Origin: Branchiostoma belcheri
Lineage: Eukaryota > Chordata > Leptocardii > Amphioxiformes > Branchiostomatidae
DNA length: 64,000 nt
NCBI RefSeq assembly: GCF_001625305.1
Contig: NW_017803379.1
Span: 797,601-861,600, forward strand
Reading direction: 5' to 3'
Position 1 is the stretch's first letter, and each line of letters starts with the position of its first letter. Below are positions 1 to 10,484 of the stretch, piece by piece. The notes under the pieces were generated by a model. The model saw only the letters and a list, made by a program, of their open reading frames with translations. It was not told the DNA's origin and did no database searches. Position numbers and translations under genes: made by a program.

Positions 1-3000
1 ACAACAACATAACATGCTGCCAGTTTCCTGTTGACACAATGCTTGTGACCAATAGGCAGGGTAGGCGGCGAGCCTAGCCTAGGTCAACAGTAGGGGATGA
101 TTCATTGAGGGCTGGGGGTACAGAGGGATGGAATGTAGACTGGAATGTGGTGGGTATTCTGGCCCTGTTGTCCACTCATACCCTGCATTTGTCTGCTGGG
201 ACACAGCCCGCTGTTACAAACAAAGCCCTGGACGGAGGAACACACATATGTGGCACCCTCTCTTACCTTTAGAGCTTGTGAGTTAGTTGTAGTCTGTTCA
301 GTAGTAACTTAGTAATGACAAAGCAGAATTTTAACCAAATTCTCTATAGTAATGGTATGAAATTTGAAAAAATCTAACTTTATAATGCATCAATTCAGGA
401 AATTATGATTGTTTGATAGACTAAATGTCTGAATTCTTGGCTAAATTTTATGCCCACAGAGACCATGAATGTCCTTTCATAAGGTTTTATTTTTTCCACA
501 ACAAAATAATTGTTGCTATAAATATTGTGGTGTACAGACAAGTGTTTTTCATCCTTGTTGACTGAAATTCTACACAAGAAGACACCGAACACCAATTACA
601 ATCGCTGAGTGGGTGGCAGCTAGACCAGGTAAAACCAGTGGGTGTAACAAATTAGGTCAATTTTCCAAGAATAGATCAACCCTTCTTTCATCTGCCATTT
701 GTCCTTACCAGTATGGAGTTTGGACATGCTTGGGGAAAGATCATGAATAATTATCAAAGGATACATGAAAAAATTGTTTTAAAATACCGTGTTGAAGGGC
801 ATCCTCGGCAAATACAGCTACTTCAGTGACAAAATAAAATCTGATAAAAATGGCCTATAGAAAGCACTAGTATTTGCGGAAACTGAATTTTCCAAAGGTT
901 TAAACATACATTGTAATTTGTATTATTTGAACTGTCCCTCGGCTAGAACATTACAAGTAGACATTTGTCTGTCTGCTCCAAACATCATCATCAGCTTCCT
1001 TTTCTGTTGTGTCCAAATATATCACATTCTAACATAACAAAATGCTTTTCAGAAAAAAAATTCCTACAAGGGTGTCAATGGAAGGCATCATGCTATGCAT
1101 CCGATGAAAGCAATTGTTGCTGACAAACGGATATACCAGGTACATGTCTCGACAACATAAGGGCAGGACCATTATACTTCTGATGGATGGACTGGTTTAC
1201 ACTAATCACTGATAATTAATTCCTCTTAATGACCCATCTAATGACACTTAATTTTCCTGTCAGACACTCCCCATCATGGACACTGAAACAATCTGATCTG
1301 ACAGATAGTATGTAACCAGAGATAAACCAGCTCACCCTTTACAAACATGTATTAACTACGAAATTGAGACTGTCACTTCACTTCAACTTTCAAGTGTAAT
1401 TTTGGAAAAGAATGAGCAAAAAAGGACGACTCTTTTGCGATGCCTTGAAGTATTATCAAGATTAAGTTGACTGTTCATACCGGCGTATGTTTCACAAGCG
1501 GATAACCTATGCGTATAACAAGTATAAACTTGGATACGCTCTGTTTACGTACAACACCGCAATCCCCCCATACCAACGTCCTGCCAAGTCTAACCCTCCC
1601 AGAACTAACAACAAGGAGATCTTGACATGGCATTTCTAGAATGCTGTGTGGGAGCCCTTCCATCGCTTGAGAGATGTCAGATTGGATTGAATCCCCAGTG
1701 CAGGGCTGCCTCCTGTGAAAAGAGGCCAGAAATGAAAAGAAAGTCTCCACGGCCAGTTAACCCTGTATAGATCCTGTCTGTCAATTGGGGGTAGGTGTGT
1801 CTGCGTAGATGTCGGCACTTTGACTTTGCTACTCAACCCAGTACAGAACGTTTGAACAAATACAACCACGCGTTGTACATGCCTTTACTGGTGCAGGTAA
1901 TTTTACATTCCTTGTCACACAATGCGCACTGACTCTGTACCTTACAAGTCTCAAGGACAGACCCCTAGCAAGGGTGGATGTAAATTGACTCTCCCCTAAC
2001 TCTTTGCTGGTAAAGATATTTCCCTAGACATTAAAAAAGGTACATGTATTTATCTTCACTATAATGGACATTGATTTTCTTGCGATTCTGTTGACACGAA
2101 AACAGATCTACACCGTAACACGCATATTTTTTATTTATCAGAATCATCATCTATTCCAGCAAAGATGAAAAACAAATAAAACGCATTACACAGTAACTAA
2201 GTATTTACATTTACATTTTTCCTTTTTTTCTTTGTCTAAAGACAGACACAGTTTCAATATTGGCCTTTCGATGAACTTAGGCACAAGCCGATAGTGAATG
2301 GTATCAGCACAAGGATTAGAGAAATAATGCCAACAAAAAACAAAGCCCTCTCGTTTCCTCACAAATTTTGTTTTTGTTTCTCTTTATGAATCTGCAATTT
2401 CTGTTGATTGGTCTATAGTAACATAGGCCCACATTCTGACCACAAATTTGTCTGCCAAAGAGCACAAAACATTGGAGTCTCCTGTGTCGAAATGGAATGC
2501 CAAATTGTTGCCTCGAGCAAACATTTTGCTGACATGCCTGCGTCGCCAGTGTAATGGCGTCTGCACATATGTGAGAAGTATGGATCTCGCTGTAGGATTG
2601 CTTCGCGGGTACCTAGAAAAAATGCATGGTAAGGTAGACACACCTTTGCAGAAAATCTATATAATCTACAGAGTGTCAGTTGTGACTATCGTCCAATATC
2701 AAACTTGACAACTAAGAGAAAAGTTCTGCACAGAAGGGAAGTCGTAAATATGGGCAAGGAGAGCTACTGCACTGACTTGGGGATTGGGACATGGGGAAAA
2801 ATTTTTGGCTAAGGGTTAGGGCCATGGAATAGTATTTTGGCCAGGTTGGAGGTTGGCAAGAAAAATTTTCGGTCTCCTTCAGATCTTTCAACACATCCAA
2901 ATGTGTAAACATGCATCTCTGAACCACTCAGAAACCACCAAGGTTTGTGGTAAGGGTGTGCTGCTAAGCTCTGTGGAAAATGTATGACCCCAGAGGGCTA

Positions 3001-5021
3001 AAGAACTGTGAAGAACACAGCATATTTATATGTATTGAATTCTTTATCACCTACAATGAAGGAGAAGTTAAAAAAAGGCTACATTCCACAACTGTGGACT
3101 GTAGTTTCTACAATAAACCATAAGGCTGTGAAAAAAAAAAAAAAACACTGACAGGCAACATTTCCTATCTGGTTACACATACAGCAGCAAACAGTCCTTT
3201 CTACTTTGAACTATGGCCAACAGGAAAGCAGTCTGAGTATCTCTTACTCCTAGTTCTGTCTTCTTCCAAGAAGTAAAATTAAGGGGTTGTTGTCTACATC
3301 TCTCTAACATGGGCCAATCTTGAACTACATGTATGGGGAAAGGTAGTGTTTTTTGCTTGTTATAATGAGTTTGATACATGTGTCTGGACAAACAAAACAC
3401 AACAAGTCACTTTAAACAAACTCTCAACAACTTCTGCCTTTTTTCCAAGAACTCGGCTAGGTTGTTTTCCTGTACACTCATGGACTATTCCATTCTGCCA
3501 AGGTGCAGGGGTGCCTGAATGTAGTTAATAAGATTAGTAACATATCCTTTTGTATTTCAGTAATCTTTGCCACCTGCCACTTCTGGGAATCAAGTGTTTT
3601 GAGGGTTCTTTTCAAGGAAATCATATCAAAGCCAAGGATTTTTTCTACTCCAGTGAACAAGTTGGAATTTTTGACCTCTAGGTGACAAGCACCTTGACCT
3701 TGTATAGCCACCTTCTTTTCCTCTGTGGTTTTCTTGAATCAAAGTTTTCATTCATGGTTGTCAGTTTGAATTACTTGAAAGTTGAAGCTTAAATTTCTAT
3801 ACATTTATAACCCCATCCTCTTGCTTCTCTTGAAACGACACAATTTGGGAACATGGGTAGGATCAAAATTTGTAAAAATACTACACAGATTTTTCAGGAT
3901 AGTCATACTATGTAATATGAGCTGTTACCACATTGTAATTTGTATGTTTATTCCTTTATCTATTCATCAACCTGCCAGCAGACCACTTAATTGAGGTCAT
4001 GACAAAAAATGCCTGAAAGGCTGATGTATCTTCCAAAGTTCGGAACAGTAATAAAACACTTTTTGTTGGATGTGTATTATAGCTCCATGGTTGGATTAAA
4101 TACAACAATTTTCTGACTGTGTTAGATTTTTGTGTACTCCCTGATGTTTGTCGTGGCTGCCTAAGGCAATGAAGTCAGGTGTTAAAATAATATTCTCTCC
4201 TGTCCCACGGTCTCACCTGACTACTATTTGTGGTAGCAGCTTCACCTTCACCTTCACCTTGTCCCACCCATTTCTGCTAGCAAAAACACTAAAACATTAT
4301 GTTTTACCTGAATTTATCTGAATCTACCTAAATTTGTTGAACTTGAATTTTCAACAACCTAGCAAACCGCATGTACTATCACCTTATAAGAATATAAGTC
4401 ACAGGACTAGTTCTTAAAACTTGTTACAAATGTGACCCTTATTTTCCTAGCAGCTACTGAGAAGGCCTTCTGGGGGTATGAACATGCATGTTTCCAACCT
4501 TATTTTTGAAAAAATTACTAGTTAAAAAATACAAACTGTCAACAAATGTGCATTACCGTGATTTGGGACTAGATAGTAGATTAACGAAGAGATGACCCCT
4601 AGAAACATGTTTATGTATGCTTACTTTAAGCAAGGAGTTTAACTTCAATTTAACCCTATTCTTCTTTTTTTTTACAAAAATATCTTATGCAAGAAAGTAG
4701 AAAGTACCTGGTGGTGACTTGACCCGAAGGTTGCATTTAATATATTTCTTTCAACCCCCACCACACCAATATTTCAGGCAAGGATCCTATCAAATTTCCT
4801 AAATTAGAGGGGTCGGTAACAACCCCTAAAGATCCCCCAAGAGAAATGAAAAATCACATGCATCATTTCATTTAGTCTTCAACCAGTAAACCAAGCAGCA
4901 CATTAAGAAGCTTTCTGCCCGGGATCACGATAAAAACAATATCGCTGCTATTGTTTTGTTAGATCGAGCAAACAGACCTGGAAACCAGAAGAAAGGAGGT
5001 TCGCGCGATCAGGTTACTTAC
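1..5021 (-). other. Intron 1 of the Mastermind-like gene, no exon seen
   Basis: The Mastermind-like exon at 5022-5330 ends in a GTAAGT donor, so sequence to its left should be intron. No open frame here is long or complex enough to be the Gln-rich second exon of this family, so that exon must lie beyond the left edge. I see AT-rich sequence, a short TTCACC repeat near 4239-4260 and nothing else I can name. The intron call is inference from the donor. Confidence 0.6.
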
Positions 5022-5330
5022 CGTAAGCAGTAAACTTCTCTGCGGCTGAGACGCCTCGGGGTCAGCCGAGGAGGAGCCGCCGGCGTTGGCGTCGTTTTTA
5101 CACATCTTGGCGGTGACTGGCTCTTGCTTGCTGCCTTTAGACTTCTTGGTGCGGCTGTCACAGACTCTCTGGTGAAGTACCAAGGTGTCTTGGCGCTCCT
5201 GTTGGAGGCGAGCGGCTTGGGTCTGGACATCGCGTGCCTGGCATTCGTTATGATGCTTGCGGTAGAGTTCGATTCTGGCCCGCAGTCGGTCCACGATCGC
5301 CCGGCGTTTGGGGGACTGGAGATCCCCCAT
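5022..5330 (-). CDS. MAML: Mastermind-like Notch coactivator, first coding exon (partial gene)
   Basis: The exon encodes 103 residues from an ATG at 5330 to a GTAAGT donor just below 5022 (phase 0). Residues 8-55 match the N-terminal MamL helix that lies along the Notch ankyrin repeats and CSL: RLRARIELYRKHH, then an acidic and Gln-rich stretch ending in LVLHQR, very close to human MAML1 (RLRRRIELCRRHH ... FALHQR). A Lys/Ser-rich linker with an SKQEP patch follows. In known biology this helix completes the CSL-Notch-Mastermind activation complex in the nucleus, and the later exons recruit p300. An upstream in-frame TTG exists, but the ATG sits where family proteins start, just before the helix. 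The remaining exons are outside the window. Confidence 0.88.
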
Positions 5331-5900
5331 GCTTCCACTTGCGCACAGAATGGTGAAGAAATTTCCTACAAACCACCGTAAGGCACGCAAAAATATTCAC
5401 CCGGCAGCGGGAGGACGAGGATTTTCTAATCTTCTCCCCCGACGATCCCAGAGAGGTGGGGAGGGGGGCAACTGTTGACAGTATGAAGAATGGGGAGACT
5501 GTCAGAGCCCGGCTCGACTCGAGCTCGCCTCACAAAAGCGGGGACCCAGCTGGCCACCTGGTCAGGACATCTGGGCACTTCTCGGGACTCTAGCAGGCTG
5601 CGACCGGTGTTGGAAAGGCTTGCACAGCTCGCTGTAGCGCCAGACTAGGCTGTACACGGCGCTCCTCCACCCTAATGCCTAGGTTGTGGCTTGTAACTTG
5701 TTGTCGTCACGGAAGCCATTGATGTATTCAGGCGGACTGATACCGTCGCACCACATGACGTAAAGAGGCGCGGCGTGCGTGGGAAAAAGTGCGTGAAGCG
5801 GAGAGACGCCCGTCTGGGTACATCCGCGCCGTAAGAATGTGCGGCTTTTAAACGGGATAAGATATAAAAACCGAAAACGCAAACAAAACATGTTTAAATC
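5331..5900 (-). promoter_or_regulatory. CpG-rich 5' UTR/promoter region of the Mastermind-like gene
   Basis: The 300 to 400 bp upstream of the MAML start codon are richer in G+C and CpG than the flanking AT-rich DNA, as expected for an animal promoter. No TATA box is evident. A perfect CSL/RBPJ motif lies at 5778-5785. The transcription start cannot be placed from sequence alone. Confidence 0.4.
5778..5785 (+). promoter_or_regulatory. CSL (RBPJ/Su(H)) binding motif
   Basis: CGTGGGAA is the high-affinity CSL consensus. It lies about 450 bp upstream of the MAML ATG. I saw no head-to-head partner site nearby. An 8-mer can occur by chance, so only its position makes it notable. Confidence 0.3.
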
Positions 5901-8721
5901 CTTATACAGAAGAATTTGAACTGAAGGCAAACATTGAGACGTTTTAATTTCTTTCTAGGTCATTACTTCTTTCCACAACGGCAATGAACATATGTGATCA
6001 GATGTGTTGCACCATGGAGGAGGTAGAAATGGTTGCACTCTTGTTATGTTGTTGCTGTGTCTACGGTTTGTACAACAAAAGCTGATGTTATGACCGTTTT
6101 AAATTGTATATTAGTAAAGTTAACGTTGTTTACCATACACGTAACAAAGGCGTTTTAAAACGTAACGTCAACGCGAAGGGACAAATGCGTTCACGAATTA
6201 TTTTTCCCACAACATCCTTTGGACTTTGCATTGTCCGTGGCGTTTTTCTAGCAGTAAATTACGTTACACCAGTGACTGAGGGTTCATTGACTCCTAGTCT
6301 GGCCACAACGCCAGAGATGTGTACACGCACAAGGACACGGTCGGGGGATCGTCCGTTATACACGGCGAAAGGGGTGGGGACGAGATCATACGGTAGTGCT
6401 GGGTATCCAACAGACATGACAGAGGTTATCCAAACGTTTGGATGAAATGATGATGCAGAGGTGGAAGATCGTAATATTTTCTGACTGCCGGACTTTTCTG
6501 ACAGACAAGCACAATTCTTAAACGCTGTCAGAAAAACCCGTTCTCCCACGGCAGAGCTATCCCGCGGCAAATACGTTAACCTTTAGCCTTGGGATATAAG
6601 TAAGGATATTTACGCCACGGAAGCACCTCTGCCTTGGGAGAATGGAAAAACCCAGCAGTTCACATCCACCCTAACATCTGCTGGGAGACCACTAATCTAA
6701 AGGGCCACTGTCATGACTGTGCTTTTCGCCATAGATTCGCAAGTCCAAAAAAACTTGCACTGCCTGCAACATGATTTTGCTGTCACTGACTTGACTTGAA
6801 AGCAAGATAAAGTCAATGACATTTTGATGTCTTTGAAAATAAAAGAAACGATGACGTGTGCACGTGGGCGAGCTAGCCATAGTTACTGAATAATTGATCG
6901 CCCTGAGCATTAGAGTATCACAGAGTTTGTGACCAGTAACAACCACACGTACTACACGTACGTCATGCCGCTGGATGCACCAAACTTGAAGAAATTGTCC
7001 CCAGGATAATTCCCTGTAATAGTTTTATTATTTCCGCACTCGCACACTTCAGCGGATATAACAGCCTTCAACGCAACACAGTGACAGTGACGATTACCGA
7101 AAAAAATCTAAGTGTTTATTTGTGTTTACCAACTTGTCTTGCTGGTAACAGAAGTCGCAAAATATAACTTAACAGAATATGAAATAGACAATATGGCTTA
7201 TACCTTGAGCCAGTCATCACATTTTGCAAACAGTTTTTAGAGGTAACGTTATAGATATGCCACCAAAACGTTCAGCCGGTCCCATGAATTTTTAAGAGAA
7301 CGGTGCCAAGATGTAAAACCTTAAGAGAATTAAGGGCTTCCATATAGTAACACAGATACAAGTAAGTAACTTAAAGCTAAGTTAGCGCAAACGCCTAGTA
7401 AGGCTAGGATTTCAAAGAAAGCAAATATACGTCGGCAAAACATACAATATTGTATATATACTGTAGGATAGGAAGTACGGCATCGCAAATGGAAGCTACA
7501 ACACTGGAACGCGTCATTTCACCCTCCCTCAAGATGATTAATGGTTTGTCCCTCAACTCCAATATGTAGGTCCTTGAACTCGTAGTAACCGGTTCTGTTT
7601 ACTTTGATGTACGTGAGCAAAGGTCCTGCGACGTCTGAGAACTCGCCACAGAGTAAGTGACTCATGTTTGCGTGGCTCATCCCCTTTACGGACAGTATCT
7701 CTGTGACTGGTCTCTTTCCTGTCGCGACGTCTCAGCGGTCATTTCTAAAATTGGCCATACTGGTCTGGCGAAAACGTGCAAGTCACAGAACAGACATGTC
7801 CTGATTGTTGAGGTGAAAACACTGGCATAGCTACAGCCAATTTCGGGTTTGAGGTTGGTAAACAAGGAACTGTACATGTTCAGGAGTTTCAAGATGTGGT
7901 TTAAAACCGGTATATATATCCACAGATGTCAGGAGGAACATTGGTAACGTATCATTTACTGCCCCGTTCTCCTTACTGGGAACTATTGCCATTAAAAAAA
8001 CAACGAAGAAATATATCGAGGAACTCTACATCGAAATGATATCACGCCATGCAGGAAAAAAACATAGACGTAAGGATTTAGCTATGGTACTGAAAATAGT
8101 GTTACCCAAAGCACCGGAGCACGGATGAGGGCAAGCAGATGTTGAGCGGCATGTTTCCACTTTCTACACGTCTTGTGATTTTCAAATGGTAATAATCATA
8201 ATACTTAATCCAACTCGAGCTCACTTTTAGAAAAACTTGCTAAAATACATATCAACGACAAATGATCAATATACAGATATCACCCATCCATATTTCAAAT
8301 ATCTCCTTCCTTTTTCTGTATCAATAATATTATAGGAGCCAGGAATATAGTAGTTTAGGCTCACATCATCAACATATCGACAGAGTTCAACATCACTAAA
8401 CATTGAATGAATTTTCCCTCGAGGCGGGCCGATTTAAAAGTCAGACAGAAGCTTTTGACCCGTAAGATGTCCTTGGACCAATTAAGGCAGGTAAACAATC
8501 GCAGTCGAAACACGGTCTTCGACCATAAAACCTACCATTAGACATCTGGTAACGTTATAAATCTCTCTAAATATATCCTGTAGTGTTTCTCCAAACAACT
8601 CGCTCCTACCTTTAGCCTTTATATAGTACAATATACGTCAGATATCGGTTACAGATCTAGAGTGGGTGCCCTGGCAGCCCGTGACCCCACGCCCTTCTCC
8701 CTTTACGTGTTTTGTTTCCAA
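5901..8721. other. Intergenic, no gene recognised
   Basis: Open frames here are short, mostly start at TTG and lack recognisable motifs or plausible splice partners. I see no RNA gene. The right end (8678-8722) resembles 16941-16988 near NME copy 2. Confidence 0.5.
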
Positions 8722-8722
8722 A
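8678..8722 (+). repeat. Short dispersed repeat, copy 1 (partner 16941-16988)
   Basis: About 45 bp sharing the core GACCCCACGCCCTTCT with 16941-16988. Both lie upstream of NME genes, so they may be remains of an older duplication of the locus, or a common dispersed repeat. Confidence 0.4.
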
Positions 8723-8730
8723 TAGGCGAC
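8722..8730 (+). repeat. 9-bp target site duplication, left
   Basis: ATAGGCGAC occurs here and again at 10135-10143, in direct orientation, immediately outside the inverted repeats of the 8731-10134 element. Confidence 0.8.
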
Positions 8731-8910
8731 GCAAATTTCCGTCTCGTAAACGGTCGTCGCCTTTCCGAACGGTCGTCGCCTTTTTTCAGAACGGTCGTCG
8801 CCTTTCGGAGCGGTCGTCGCCATTTCCGAGCGACCGAACTTCAGTACGTTCCGAATATCCGCGACATGTTCGGGACTTCCCCGAGTTCTTTGAATGTGTG
8901 AAATCACACT
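8731..8910 (+). repeat. Left terminal inverted repeat of the MULE-like element
   Basis: 180 bp matching the reverse complement of 9960-10134 with a few substitutions and one 4-bp indel. It contains four CGGTCGTCGCC units spaced about 20 bp apart. Confidence 0.85.
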
Positions 8911-9959
8911 TCCTGAAGATAACATCGCGACCGAAGACGGGCCAGAACTTGGCTAGGTGGATTGAAGTTGCGTGGGTGCTAGTACATGCATTATAATTAT
9001 AAGTTCCGGGGGTTGAATTATCTAGGTTAGAACTAGGTTAGTGTTTGAGAAATTCTCGATTGGAACGGGAAGGGTTTGGGTAACTATGAACTCGAATGTC
9101 TCTGGGTATTTATTTTTCTTGTATGTGAACATGTCCTCTCCCTTTTTTCTTTGTTTCCTTTTGAAATGCGAATAAACATTATTTGAAAAAAAAACCCCTC
9201 TGAACTAGAACGTTTGTAGGTTTTCATACATTGCTGAATTTGAAACGGGGGCGAGAAAAACTCCACATGTATTTTTGGAACAGCCCATTGTGCGAGCATG
9301 TAATTTATGAATGCTGCAGGATGGTCTGACTCAGAAACATTCATTCGGAAGCACCATCACACATGCAGGCATTTACTCTGACCAAGGACATTATGTCCTG
9401 ACTGACTGACTCACAACTCCACCACAGCCGGGTTTTATTTTGTTGTCTCAGTGCTTGCCCAGCATAGCAGGCCATTTCACACTTGTCACCAGCATGGCAT
9501 TGATGTGCTACCCAGTGAATGTGTCGTATTTACATACAGTGCAGTGGTGAATGTGTCAAGTATTAACATTCAGCAAGGTAACAAAACATAGACATTTCGG
9601 GATGAAAATAGCTTTACAAGTTTGTCAAAACTCCTGTCAAAGTAAGACATTGTCCCCCTTCTAAAACAGCAGGTCCTTTATTAATCCTACATGAATTTTA
9701 CATAAACGAAAGGAATACATACCACAGGGATTGAGAAATATAGCACAGGGACGGAATCTATGTTTGTTTTTGGTTGAAGATTCATTTGTCATTTGTATAA
9801 ACGGCATTATATGAACCCTTCTTCAGTTTGCTGGCGAAGGGAAACAAGAATAGGCTGGAGAAGATCCAGGCCTAGGATCGTATGCTGATCTTATAAAATC
9901 AGCAGTTGAGGAGACAAGTTACTTTTCTGGCCCGCCTACGGTCGCCATGTTATGGACTG

Positions 9960-10134
9960 AGTGCGATTCACACATTCCAAGAACTCCGGGAAGTCCCGAA
10001 CATGCCGCGGATATTCGGAACTGAAGTTCGGTCGCTCGGAAATGGCGACGACCGCTCCGAGAGGCGACGACCGTTCTGAGAAAAGGCGACGACCGTTCGG
10101 AAAGGCGACGACCGTTTACGAGACGGAAATTTGC
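9960..10134 (-). repeat. Right terminal inverted repeat of the MULE-like element
   Basis: About 175 bp, inverted relative to 8731-8910, ending GGAAATTTGC directly before the second copy of the 9-bp duplication. Confidence 0.85.
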
Positions 10135-10143
10135 ATAGGCGAC
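10135..10143 (+). repeat. 9-bp target site duplication, right
   Basis: ATAGGCGAC, identical and in direct orientation to 8722-8730. Confidence 0.8.
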
Positions 10144-10484
10144 GTCACACGCAGTAATCAGAGGCGGCAGATCATACTAGCCCGCACCGGTCCAACCGCC
10201 GACGTGAGGCCGGCAGCGTAGACTTGCGGCGGCTTAAAAATCGATTCAGTCCGTGTTTTGACGCACTGCATGAAGACACACCTTCGCTGGAACGTCAGGG
10301 GATCTCTCGCTACCAGACTGCGCCGGCTCGGATTTGTGTACGTACGTGTTTGCGTACAGGAATGCTACGGCTAACAGATCGACGATAAACATAAAAGGAC
10401 AGTGATGTACTGGAGCTTGTAAAGATCATCACTTCCGGGTTGCAAAGATTGCAGTGGATTTTTTCAGTACGTGCAGCCGGCACC
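10144..10484 (+). promoter_or_regulatory. Probable promoter/5' UTR of NME copy 1
   Basis: A G+C-rich stretch between the transposon and the proposed first ATG of NME copy 1. That ATG has a strong context (GCCGGCACCATGA). No coding frame or core promoter motif is certain. Confidence 0.3.

Larger units (their letters stand above)
8731..10134. mobile_element. Non-autonomous Mutator-like (MULE) DNA transposon
   Basis: A 1,404-bp element with long terminal inverted repeats (8731-8910 and 9960-10134, about 95% identical, starting GCAAATTTCCGTCTC) flanked by a perfect 9-bp direct repeat. Each TIR holds four tandem copies of a CGGTCGTCGCC unit. Long TIRs, sub-terminal tandem repeats and 9-bp duplications are typical of the Mutator/MuDR superfamily, including its Rehavkus-like members. 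The 1.05 kb centre has no transposase-like frame, so it would need an enzyme supplied in trans. High TIR similarity suggests a fairly young insertion. The superfamily call rests on duplication length and architecture only. Confidence 0.75.

Noticed and set aside
4959-5390. Extended Mastermind-like frame starting at TTG 5390 and reading past the donor
   Set aside because: The ATG at 5330 lies where the family starts, and the GTAAGT donor at 5021 ends the exon.
6104-6445. 113-residue plus-strand frame
   Set aside because: It starts at TTG, has no recognisable motif and no splice partner.
8638-10221. Frames of 80 to 95 residues rich in Arg/Ser within the inverted repeats
   Set aside because: The open frames arise from the CGGTCGTCGCC units and have no transposase or other motif.
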